This document shows positions 13,857 to 20,145 of a DNA stretch of 20,145 nucleotides, in pieces. Positions within the stretch are counted from its first letter, which is position 1, and the number at the start of each line of letters is the position of its first letter. The translations under genes and the position numbers were made by a program. The DNA comes from Bacillota bacterium (GTDB taxonomy: Bacteria; Bacillota; Dethiobacteria; DTU022): assembly GCA_012727685.1 (NCBI GenBank), contig JAAYGO010000162.1, positions 1 to 20,145 on the forward strand. Reading direction: 5' to 3'. The notes beneath the pieces were generated by a model that made no database searches, was not told the DNA's origin, and worked only from the letters and a program-made list of their open reading frames with translations.

Positions 13857-16346
13857 ATGGGCAAAAAGGTGGTTATTGTGGGAGGAGTGGCCGGTGGTGC
13901 ATCCACGGCGGCTCGCCTGCGCCGGCTCGACGAAACGGCGCAAATAATCCTGCTGGAGCGGGGCGATCATATTTCCTATGCCAATTGCGGCTTGCCCTAC
14001 TATATTGGAGAGGCGATCAAGGAGCGCGACGCCTTGTTCGTGATGACGCCGGAAAAATTTCGCGCCTGGTTCAACGTGGAGGTGCGGGTGCGCCACGAGG
14101 TCACGGCCATCGATCGGGCGTCCCAGAAGGTGCTGGTTGTAGATCACCGTACAGGGGAAGAATATAGCGAGCAGTACGATTACCTGGTGCTTTCGCCCGG
14201 TGCGGAACCGCTTCGCCCGCCGCTGCCGGGGATCGATCACGGGGCCATCTTTACCCTGCGCTCTGTGGCCGATACCGACCGGATCTACGCTTATATCCGG
14301 GATCGCCGGCCGCAAACGGCGGTGGTGATCGGGGGCGGCTTTATCGGCCTGGAGATGGCCGAAAACCTGCACGGCCGCGGCCTGGCTGTAACGGTCGTGG
14401 AGATGGCCCCCCAGCTGCTGCCGCCTGCCGATCCGGAAATAGCGGCCCTGGTGCAAAACTACCTGCGCGCCATGGGGGTGGCGCTGCGCCTCGGCGACGG
14501 GGTGAAACAGTTCCACGCCGCGGAGAACGGTGCCGTTGACGTGGAGCTGCAGAGCGGGGCCCGCCTGCCGGCGGATTTGGTTTTACTGGCGATCGGCGTC
14601 CGGCCGGAGGTAAAGCTGGCCCGCGAGGCGGGGCTGGAGGTGGGCCGGGGCATTAAGGTAAACGAGTACCTGCAAAGCTCGGACCCGTGCATTTATGCCC
14701 TCGGCGATGCCATCGAGCTGCCGCACCTGGTTACCGGCGAGCCGGCGGTGATTCCCCTGGCCGGACCGGCCAACAAGCAGGGGCGGATCGTGGCCAATAA
14801 TATTGCCGGGCGCAAGGACAGCTATCGCGGTACCCAGGGCACGGCCGTGCTGAAAATATTCGCGATGACGGTGTCGTTGACCGGGGCGAACGAGCGCATG
14901 CTGCAGCAGGCGGGGATCGACTACCGCACCTGCATCGTGCATCCGCAGTCTCATGCCGGCTATTACCCCGGCAGCAGCCAGATGACCCTGAAGCTCATTT
15001 TCAACCATGAGGGGAAAATTCTCGGGGCGCAGGCCGCCGGCTTCAGCGGAGTTGACAAGCGGATCGACGTTATCGCCGCCGCCATGCGCGCCGGCTGCAG
15101 CGTTTATGACCTGCAGGAGCTGGAGCTGGCTTACGCCCCACCCTTTTCTACGGCCAAGGACCCGGTCAACATCGCCGGTTTTGTGGCCGCGAATACATTA
15201 AACGGCGACCTGGTCACAGTGGAGAGCGCGGAGCTGCTGCAGGGACTGCCCCCCGCCGTGCAGCTCCTCGATGTGCGGGAGGCGGAGGAATATGCCCTGG
15301 GGTATATTGACGGCGCCGTCAATATGCCGCTGGGAGAGCTGCGGCAGCGCTGCGGCGAACTCGATCCGGAAAGGGAGGTCATCGTTTACTGCAGTGTCGG
15401 CCTGCGCTCCTACCTGGCGGCCCGGATCCTGATGCAGAATGGGTTCAAGCGGGTGCGCACCCTCAACGGCGGCTACAAGGTTTACCGGACCCTGGCCGGC
15501 AGCGCCGGTGAACACGGCGCCGGGGCGGCGGGAGCGGCTCCCGGCCAGGCGGCGGAAGAGGCAGCGGCCGGGCAGGAGACAGTTCCGGCGGAAGGGGCGA
15601 TCAAGCTCGATCTTAGCGGCCTGCAATGCCCCGGACCGATCATGCAGCTCTTCCGCAAGATGAGCGAACTGCCGGAAGGGGCGCTCGTGGCGGTCAGCGC
15701 CACTGATCCCGGCTTTGCCGCCGATATCGAATCCTGGTGCAACCGCACCGGCAACCGGCTCCTCAGCAGGGGCTACGAGGGCAAGGTTTTTACGGCGCTA
15801 ATCTGCAAGGGGCAGCAGGCCGCTACAGCCGCCGCCCCGGCAGCGGGCAGGGCTCCCGCCAGTGCTTCCGCCAGCGGCGATGATAAAACCATCATCGTCT
15901 TTAGCGGCGACCTGGATCGCGCCATGGCGGCGCTGATCATCGCCAACGGCGCCGCCGCCATGGGGCGCCGGGTGATGCTCTTCTTCACCTTCTGGGGCTT
16001 GAACATCCTGCGCAAGAGCGAGGGGGCGGCGGTTCGCAAACCGTTCATGGAGCGTATGTTCGGCCTGATGATGCCGCGGGGCAGCAAGAAACTGGGGCTT
16101 TCCCGGCTGCACATGCTCGGCATCGGACCGAAGCTGATCCGGCGGGAGATGCAGAGGAAGAATATTAGCTCGCTCGAAGAGCTGCTGGCTGCAGCCCGCG
16201 CGGCCGGGGTCAGGCTGGTCGCCTGCCAGATGTCCATGGATGTGATGGGCATCAAGAAGGATGAACTGATCGAGGGGGTCGAGGTGGGCGGAGTCGCCAC
16301 TTACCTCGATGCCGCGGAAGGCGCCAATGTGAACCTGTTTATTTAA
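13857..16346 (+). CDS. Four-domain fusion: CoA-disulfide/persulfide reductase, rhodanese, TusA, DsrE-like
   Basis: The 829-residue protein starts at ATG with GGGGGAGG upstream. Residues 1-445 are an FAD/NAD(P)H disulfide reductase of the CoADR/Npsr group: VGGVAGGAS at 8-16 for FAD, the single redox cysteine C44 in SYANCGLPYYIG, VVIGGGFIGLEMAE for NAD(P), and IYALGDA. About 455-545 is a rhodanese domain (LLDVREAEEY; active C512 in YCSVGLRS). After an Ala/Gly-rich linker, ~580-655 is TusA-like (LDLSGLQCPGPIMQ, with C591). After a second Ala-rich linker, ~670-829 is a DsrE2-type domain (IIVFSGDLDRAMAALIIANG, FFTFWGLNILRK, C790 in VACQMSMDVMG). Each domain has its catalytic cysteine, so sulfane sulfur could pass from one to the next and be reduced with NAD(P)H. 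The DsrE part differs from the YedF type linked to selenium. Its neighbours are an ArsR repressor upstream and a selenoprotein downstream. Confidence 0.93.
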   Translation: MGKKVVIVGGVAGGASTAARLRRLDETAQIILLERGDHISYANCGLPYYIGEAIKERDALFVMTPEKFRAWFNVEVRVRHEVTAIDRASQKVLVVDHRTGEEYSEQYDYLVLSPGAEPLRPPLPGIDHGAIFTLRSVADTDRIYAYIRDRRPQTAVVIGGGFIGLEMAENLHGRGLAVTVVEMAPQLLPPADPEIAALVQNYLRAMGVALRLGDGVKQFHAAENGAVDVELQSGARLPADLVLLAIGVRPEVKLAREAGLEVGRGIKVNEYLQSSDPCIYALGDAIELPHLVTGEPAVIPLAGPANKQGRIVANNIAGRKDSYRGTQGTAVLKIFAMTVSLTGANERMLQQAGIDYRTCIVHPQSHAGYYPGSSQMTLKLIFNHEGKILGAQAAGFSGVDKRIDVIAAAMRAGCSVYDLQELELAYAPPFSTAKDPVNIAGFVAANTLNGDLVTVESAELLQGLPPAVQLLDVREAEEYALGYIDGAVNMPLGELRQRCGELDPEREVIVYCSVGLRSYLAARILMQNGFKRVRTLNGGYKVYRTLAGSAGEHGAGAAGAAPGQAAEEAAAGQETVPAEGAIKLDLSGLQCPGPIMQLFRKMSELPEGALVAVSATDPGFAADIESWCNRTGNRLLSRGYEGKVFTALICKGQQAATAAAPAAGRAPASASASGDDKTIIVFSGDLDRAMAALIIANGAAAMGRRVMLFFTFWGLNILRKSEGAAVRKPFMERMFGLMMPRGSKKLGLSRLHMLGIGPKLIRREMQRKNISSLEELLAAARAAGVRLVACQMSMDVMGIKKDELIEGVEVGGVATYLDAAEGANVNLFI

Positions 16347-16371
16347 AGCAGGCGTCTGTGAAGTTTTATTT

Positions 16372-16404
16372 CAGGACTTGCCTAAGTTAAAGGGGCTTGT
16401 CCTG
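16372..16404 (+). other. Imperfect hairpin between the reductase and selenoprotein genes
   Basis: CAGGAC (16372-16377) pairs with GTCCTG (16399-16404), continued after a mismatch by GCC with GGC. It is not followed by a T-run. It could be a weak terminator or processing site. A poor promoter-like pair (TTGTCC 16397, TAAACT 16421) overlaps its 3' arm, so separate transcription of the next gene is possible. Confidence 0.25.
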
Positions 16405-16475
16405 GGAAGGCCAAGACTGGTAAACTAAGCAGGTAGTTGTTTGAAAAAATAGTTTTATGGAAAGGGGAAACGATA

Positions 16476-16790
16476 ATGTTTAAGGTGACAGCCACGGCCC
16501 AGGATAAATTCAAGGAAATTCTCGCCCAGGAGGCGAAGGAAGACGCCTATATCCGCCTCTATATCAGCGGTGTCGGCTGAGGCGGTCCCCGCTTCGGCCT
16601 GGCTCTGGAAGAGTCAGTTCAAGACGGCAAAGACCTGGTGCGGGAAATGGATCAACTGAAGTTCGTTTATGAAAAGGCGATCTCGAAGTACCTGGAAGAC
16701 AAGGTGATCGACTATATCACCGGTGCCCAGGAGGGCTTTCTGATCGCCGGCGAAGGCCCCTCCGACTGCGGCAGTTGCACAAGCTGCTAG
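16476..16790 (+). CDS. HesB/IscA-like selenoprotein (in-frame UGA at codon 35 read as selenocysteine)
   Basis: ATG 16476 follows AAAGGGGA by eight bases. The frame runs to TAG at 16788-16790, interrupted only by TGA at 16578-16580. Read through, it encodes 104 residues with the motif GVG-U35-GGPRFGLALEE. IscA/HesB proteins have cysteine in the GVGCGGP position, and a HesB-like family with selenocysteine there is known from prokaryotic selenoproteome surveys. Codon use and similarity to the family continue without a break on both sides of the UGA. The C-terminus, D-C98-G-S-C101-T-S-C104, supplies the cysteines that IscA uses (CGC) for iron or Fe-S binding. A SECIS-like hairpin starts 18 bases after the UGA. 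UGA serves as a normal stop elsewhere in the window (for example at 2362 and 9549), so this is local recoding. The role is probably a redox or Fe-S/sulfur function linked to the upstream fusion protein. Confidence 0.88.
16599..16617 (+). promoter_or_regulatory. Bacterial SECIS element for UGA 16578-16580
   Basis: CTGGCTCT (16599-16606) pairs with AGAGTCAG (16610-16617) over eight consecutive pairs including one G-U, with a 3-base GGA loop. The loop begins 26 bases after the UGA and has G at its first two positions. Both fit the known constraints on bacterial SECIS hairpins recognised by SelB: an upper stem of several pairs, a G near the start of a small loop, and a loop roughly 16-37 bases after the UGA. 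Confidence 0.75.
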
Positions 16791-16799
16791 CGGCTAACA

Positions 16800-16834
16800 G
16801 TAAAGAGCCGGATGCTAGCGCGCCGGCTCTTTAC
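16800..16834 (+). terminator. Strong hairpin terminator after the selenoprotein gene, possibly bidirectional
   Basis: GTAAAGAGCCGG (16800-16811) is perfectly complementary to CCGGCTCTTTAC (16823-16834), a 12-bp stem with an 11-base loop. The A/T-rich stem base gives T-runs on both strands. It separates the plus-strand selenoprotein gene from the minus-strand symporter unit that ends at 16895, so it could serve both. Confidence 0.75.
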
Positions 16835-16894
16835 CTTTCATGCCTTTATTCAAGTTTTTCAGGACTTTTCAAGAATGCATCAGCCGTTCTTCCC

Positions 16895-17062
16895 TTACCG
16901 TTCCTTCCCACGGCTGCCCTCTTCCTCCGGGGACGGTTTTGATCCGAGATCATGCTCCCTGATCCGCCGGATCATTTCCCGCAGGTAGATGGTAAAGACG
17001 ATGACCGGGCCGATAACGAGGATTGCCCCTGCTGCGTAAACGCCCAGATTCCATCCGCTCAA
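16895..17062 (-). CDS. Small one-pass membrane protein, possible symporter accessory subunit
   Basis: The TTG start at 17062 abuts the TAA stop of the symporter gene with no gap. A strong ribosome site, GGGGGAGG, lies inside the last codons of that gene, so translation is probably coupled. The product is 55 residues: a short N-terminus (MSGWNLGVYA), one hydrophobic helix (AGAILVIGPVIVFTIYL), then the charged tail REMIRRIREHDLG and a Glu/Ser/Arg-rich end. Several sodium:solute symporter genes of bacteria have a tiny membrane-protein gene next to them, and this gene has the size and position of such a partner, although I do not recognise the family. It is too short for usual ORF thresholds. Coding character rests on the ribosome site, the coupling and the sensible topology. 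Confidence 0.7.
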   Translation of the reverse strand: MSGWNLGVYAAGAILVIGPVIVFTIYLREMIRRIREHDLGSKPSPEEEGSRGKER

Positions 17063-18583
17063 TTAAACCGCCTCCCCCGTTGCCTTTTCACGCTTTTCCC
17101 GGCCAAAGATGAGGCCGGCGATATAGGCGAGCAATACAAAGGGCGGGATCAGGAAGATGCCGTATTCCTGCCACAGTTCAAAGGTGCGCCCAAAGAGGTT
17201 GACTTCCATTACCAGGGTCTCCCATTCTTCCGAATAAGAACCGAGGACGGATATGGCAATGTAATAGCCGATGGTCCCGCAAAAGCCGACCAGGGTGGCG
17301 AGAGTGCCGCTTAGCCTGGTTTTTTTCAACTTTTTGAGGAAGACCGCGGCGTAGAGGGGGATGATGATCGTGTTGATAATCATGCTGGCCTGGAAGACCC
17401 ACACGCCCATGATGCGGTCAAAATAGAAGGAGAGGGCCACGGAGATGGCCGCCGCAATGAGCACCGCTTTTTTCGTATAAGCGACCATCTTCTGGTCCGG
17501 CATATCGGGCTTAAAGAGGGGGCGGTAAATATCGTAAACCAGATTGCCCGAGGAGACGAGGAAGTAGGAATCGGCTGTGGACATGGCCGCAGCCAGGACG
17601 CCGGCCAGGAAAATACCGATCAGGCCGGTGGGCAGATACTTGATCACCACGGCCAGCAAGGCCTGATTGGCATGGGTTTCCCCGATCATGCCCAGCCCGG
17701 CAGCGGCAACAGCGGCCATGCCGAGCATGCAGCAGGCAAACTCGTATGCGGTCCAGATGGGAGTGCTGATCAGCAGGGCGGTGCGCACATCTCTTGGAGA
17801 GCGCGAGGCGAAAATCCGCTGCATAAAGGCTGGCTCGCAGAGCACTGCCAGGGAGGTGAGGGCGTAGGCAATAATTACCCCTAGCGTCAGGTAGCCTCCC
17901 GAGGGGGAGAAGTAATACCAGGGGTCTTCGCCCAGGTAGGCCTCCAAACCCGCATGCACCCCGGCATAGCCGCCCAGGTCTTCCCAGCAGATGAGCAGGG
18001 CGATGCCCAGACTCACAGCCATGATAAAAAACTGGATCATGTCGGTGGTGGCCACCGCCCATAGCCCCCCGGTATAGGTATAGACCACCACGATCACCGC
18101 TGCCAGAAGCACCGCCTGCCAGTAGGGAATTTTAAGGAGGAGGGCAAAAATAAAGCCCATGCCCATAATTTCCATGGCATTGGTCGAGTAGAAAAACGAG
18201 GCCAAGGCGGATACGATCCTGGCGGTTTGGCCATAGTTTTCCGCCATGATATCGGATAAGGTATTGCTGTTCAGTTCCCGGAATTTTGGCGCGATCAAGG
18301 CCATGAGAATATACATGGCCGTGTAGGGGAGAGCATACGCAAAAAAGCCGGTTACCCCTTCAAAGAAGCCGATCTCAGAGGTGCCAAAAAGGGTGTCCAG
18401 GCCAAAAAAAGTTGAGACCAGGGTCCCAATTAACAGCGGCATTGTGATTCCTTTGGAAGCGAGGAAGTAGTCTTCGAAGTTATGATTTTTCTTTCGGAAA
18501 AAGAGTCCGATATAGATCATTCCCGCCAGGTAGGCAATCACGATTACCCAGTCCAGCCATGACAATGAAATGTCCATATCCAT
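17063..18583 (-). CDS. Sodium:solute symporter (SSS family)
   Basis: The 506-residue polytopic protein has about thirteen hydrophobic segments, the length and layout of SSS permeases. Family features include the early LAGMIYIGLFFRKKNHNFED loop, DYFLASKGITMPLLIGTLVS (residues ~33-52), VVVYTYTGGLWAVATTDMIQ in the middle, and FLAGVLAAAMSTADSYFLVS, the conserved TM8 region whose Ser/Thr residues bind Na+ in characterised members. The start MDMD has weak ribosome-site support, and either ATG (18583 or 18577) could be used. The substrate (sugar, amino acid, organic acid or pantothenate-like) cannot be told. It lies 145 bases after lysC on the same strand and is followed without a gap by a small membrane-protein gene, with which it probably forms a unit. 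Confidence 0.92.
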   Translation of the reverse strand: MDMDISLSWLDWVIVIAYLAGMIYIGLFFRKKNHNFEDYFLASKGITMPLLIGTLVSTFFGLDTLFGTSEIGFFEGVTGFFAYALPYTAMYILMALIAPKFRELNSNTLSDIMAENYGQTARIVSALASFFYSTNAMEIMGMGFIFALLLKIPYWQAVLLAAVIVVVYTYTGGLWAVATTDMIQFFIMAVSLGIALLICWEDLGGYAGVHAGLEAYLGEDPWYYFSPSGGYLTLGVIIAYALTSLAVLCEPAFMQRIFASRSPRDVRTALLISTPIWTAYEFACCMLGMAAVAAAGLGMIGETHANQALLAVVIKYLPTGLIGIFLAGVLAAAMSTADSYFLVSSGNLVYDIYRPLFKPDMPDQKMVAYTKKAVLIAAAISVALSFYFDRIMGVWVFQASMIINTIIIPLYAAVFLKKLKKTRLSGTLATLVGFCGTIGYYIAISVLGSYSEEWETLVMEVNLFGRTFELWQEYGIFLIPPFVLLAYIAGLIFGREKREKATGEAV

Positions 18584-18702
18584 CTTCGGTTATAATCACC
18601 ACGCGTTCTCGTATTTTTCATGTGTTAAAACCAGATCAAGCTGCATCTGGCGTGGCTTGGCAATGAGGAGTGAAGGCCAACGTTGATGCAATGTTGATGC
18701 CT

Positions 18703-18729
18703 GCGGCTGTGGCGCTGCCCGGCAGCCGC
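18703..18729 (-). terminator. Hairpin at the end of lysC, possible terminator
   Basis: On the minus strand, GCGGCTG (complement of 18723-18729) pairs with CAGCCGC (complement of 18703-18709). An alternative inner pairing GCTG/CAGC exists. It overlaps the last base of the stop codon and lacks a T-run, so it is only a weak terminator candidate. Confidence 0.3.
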
Positions 18730-19220
18730 TATTTGCCCTTTTCCGGCTTGTCCAGTCCAAAGGCACTATGCAGGGTGCGCACAGCCAGCTCGCCGTATTT
18801 GCTGTCGATCACACAGGAGATCCGGATCTCCGAAGTGCTGATCATTTGAATATTGATGTTTTCATCGGCCAGGGCTTTGAACATGCGCGCCGCCACTCCG
18901 GGATGGTTTTTCATGCCGATGCCCACGGCGGAAACCTTGACAATGCAGTCATCGGTACGCACATCGGCGGCCTTGATTTCCCGGGCGACCTGCTGCACCA
19001 GCGGGAGCGCCTTATCAAGGTCAGCCTTGGGCAGGGTAAAGGTAAAGTCGGTTTGCCCCGCGCTGCCGACGTTTTGGATAATCATATCCACGTTAATGCC
19101 GGCATCGGCCAGGGGTGACAGAATCCGGTAGGCGATGCCAGGCCTGTCCGGCACGCCGATAATTGACATTTTGGCTTCGCTCCGGTCGATGGTAATCCCG
19201 TTTACGACTGCGCTTTCCAT
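18729..19220 (-). CDS. lysC: Aspartokinase beta subunit from an internal start in lysC
   Basis: TAAGGAGG (complement of 19229-19236) lies exactly eight bases before an in-frame ATG at 19220 inside lysC. Translation from here would yield 163 residues, MESAVVNGITIDRSEAKMS onward, that is, only the two regulatory ACT domains. B. subtilis lysC is known to make such a beta subunit from an internal start, and the size here is close to it. The ribosome site is better than that of many genes in the window, so use of this start is likely. Confidence 0.7.
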   Translation of the reverse strand: MESAVVNGITIDRSEAKMSIIGVPDRPGIAYRILSPLADAGINVDMIIQNVGSAGQTDFTFTLPKADLDKALPLVQQVAREIKAADVRTDDCIVKVSAVGIGMKNHPGVAARMFKALADENINIQMISTSEIRISCVIDSKYGELAVRTLHSAFGLDKPEKGK

Positions 19221-19958
19221 ATCTTTTTCCTCCTTAACAATCCAGGTGGACCTGGTGCCGCCAAAAGAAGAGCGCACCAGCAGTGGAACTTCATATTTTT
19301 GGGCCAGCTCTACCGATCTGATTTGCAGCACCTTGGCACCCAGGCCGGCAAGTTCGAGCATTTCCTCGTAGGTTATTTTATCCAGGTGCCTGGCTCGTGG
19401 ACAGATGTCCGGATCCGCCGTGTAGACCCCGTCCACGTCCGTGTAGATTTCGCACAGGTCCGCCTTGAGCGCCATGGCGAGGGCTACGGCCGAGGTGTCG
19501 GAACCGCCGCGGCCGAGGGTGGTGATCTCGCCGGCCGCGTTTATCCCCTGGAAGCCGGTTACCACCGGGACAATGCCAGCCTCGAGGGTTTCAAGCAAAA
19601 GTTTTGTTTCCACTTGCAAAATGCGGGCCTTGGTATGGCTGTCGTCGGTTCGCAGCGGCAGTTGCAGGGCGTTAAAAGAACGGGCCGGGCAGCCGATGCT
19701 TTCCAAAGCGATGGCCATCAGGGCGGCACTGACCTGTTCTCCGGTGGCCAGCAGGGCGTCATACTCCCGTTCGGGCGGCGCCAGTGAGAGCGCTTTAGCC
19801 AGGCCGATGAGGCGGTCTGTTTCACCGCTCATCGCCGAAACGACCACGGCTACCATGTTGCCCCCGTTCCGGGTTGCGGCGATCATATTGGCTACCCGGA
19901 TAATATGCTCCGGTGTGGCCAGGGAACTGCCCCCGAATTTTTGAACAATTAGTGCCAT
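18729..19958 (-). CDS. lysC: Aspartokinase (lysC type, alpha subunit, with overlapping beta product)
   Basis: The start is ATG 19958, preceded by GAGGTGGGAG; it gives 409 residues beginning MALIVQKFGGSS (KFGGSS at 7-12, the aspartokinase signature). A longer frame to 20030 lacks a ribosome site. Other kinase features are VSAMSGETDRL, TTLGRGGSDTSAVALA (aspartate/ATP site) and DVDGVYTADPD. The C-terminal ~150 residues hold two ACT domains (IIGVPDRPGIAYRILSPLAD and IGMKNHPGVAARMFKALADE), which bind lysine and/or threonine for feedback control. The enzyme makes aspartyl phosphate, the first step toward lysine, threonine, methionine and, in spore formers, dipicolinate. Length and the internal start resemble B. 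subtilis LysC (aspartokinase II, alpha2beta2). No lysine-riboswitch pattern was recognised in the ~190 bases upstream that are visible, although the leader may continue beyond the window. Confidence 0.95.
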   Translation of the reverse strand: MALIVQKFGGSSLATPEHIIRVANMIAATRNGGNMVAVVVSAMSGETDRLIGLAKALSLAPPEREYDALLATGEQVSAALMAIALESIGCPARSFNALQLPLRTDDSHTKARILQVETKLLLETLEAGIVPVVTGFQGINAAGEITTLGRGGSDTSAVALAMALKADLCEIYTDVDGVYTADPDICPRARHLDKITYEEMLELAGLGAKVLQIRSVELAQKYEVPLLVRSSFGGTRSTWIVKEEKDMESAVVNGITIDRSEAKMSIIGVPDRPGIAYRILSPLADAGINVDMIIQNVGSAGQTDFTFTLPKADLDKALPLVQQVAREIKAADVRTDDCIVKVSAVGIGMKNHPGVAARMFKALADENINIQMISTSEIRISCVIDSKYGELAVRTLHSAFGLDKPEKGK

Positions 19959-20145
19959 TTTGCTCCCACCTCTTGTTCCCCTTGGATTTACACTAATGCT
20001 TATTCTCTCATAGAATCGGCAACGGTTCAATCATTTTTTATCTCTGGGGCTGCAAACCTGCAATTTTGTCATCCTGCAAGCGGTCTGAGTTAATGTCACC
20101 TTTTTGGGAGAAGTCAACCATGTCCCCGCAGCGGGGCGCCATCAG
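19959..20145 (-). other. lysC leader and window edge, no gene recognised
   Basis: This region upstream of lysC contains no recognised coding frame. Near the edge CCCCG-CAG-CGGGG (about 20124-20137) forms a 5-bp hairpin that may belong to a leader structure or to a terminator of the next gene outside the window. No lysine-riboswitch core was found by eye. Confidence 0.35.

Noticed and set aside
13803..14516. 237-codon minus-strand frame opposite the reductase start
   Set aside because: It overlaps the FAD-binding region of a clear gene and its translation resembles no protein family.
16476..16790. Reading the UGA-interrupted gene as a pseudogene or as evidence of an alternative genetic code
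   Set aside because: The UGA falls at the family's conserved cysteine position with a SECIS-like hairpin, the rest of the frame is intact, and TGA is a normal stop in other genes here (2362, 9549).
18682..18700. Direct repeat GTTGATGC twice, 11 bases apart
   Set aside because: Too short and only two copies; no adjoining gene start that it could regulate.
19959..20145. Lysine riboswitch upstream of lysC
   Set aside because: The characteristic core and terminator arrangement are not visible in the bases available; the leader may extend outside the window.

Overview
The window looks like a chromosomal segment of a fairly GC-rich, spore-forming anaerobic Firmicute (class Clostridia, Peptococcaceae- or Moorella-like in flavour). 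The grounds are strong AGGAGG-type ribosome binding sites with frequent TTG and GTG starts, sigma-A-like promoters, a CwlD-type spore-cortex amidase, a DUF3231-like protein typical of spore formers, a Bacillus-type two-product aspartokinase gene and a selenocysteine-containing HesB/IscA-like protein. The genus cannot be fixed from the sequence. No tRNA, rRNA, CRISPR array, insertion sequence or phage gene was seen.

Layout. 1-2420: the end of sfsA, then a MATE efflux gene whose leader contains an intrinsic terminator nested in a second stem. 2430-3235: a Phd/YefM-Uma2 fusion with a consensus promoter and three evenly spaced TAGCTA palindromes. 3274-6566 (minus): an N-acyl-D-amino-acid deacylase followed by a FAD oxidoreductase with a Rieske tail, possibly a D-amino-acid pathway. 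6591-7038: a gene-free spacer of inverted repeats. 7039-9551: a GH13 alpha-glucosidase and an unrecognised membrane protein. 9613-10140 (minus): an AT-rich DUF3231-like gene. 10384-12511: a tyrosine phosphatase, a second gene-free spacer carrying an inverted copy of the first spacer's repeat, and a membrane-anchored VanY-like carboxypeptidase. 12573-13328 (minus): cwlD.

13461-16834 is the most interesting part. An ArsR-family repressor is followed by a near-perfect operator palindrome, then an 829-residue four-domain protein (CoA-disulfide/persulfide reductase, rhodanese, TusA, DsrE-like), then a small gene with an in-frame UGA at codon 35. That last gene reads as a complete 104-residue HesB/IscA-like selenoprotein with the motif GVGUGGP. 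An 8-bp stem with a GGA loop lies 26 nt after the UGA, as expected of a bacterial SECIS element. A perfect 12-bp hairpin closes the unit. Together these suggest a redox or sulfane-sulfur (possibly selenium) handling module. An ordinary ORF caller would truncate or miss the selenoprotein.

16895-19958 (minus): aspartokinase lysC with a clear internal start for a beta subunit, then a sodium:solute symporter whose stop codon directly abuts a 55-codon gene for a one-pass membrane protein, a candidate accessory subunit. The last ~190 bases hold the lysC leader and no recognised gene.
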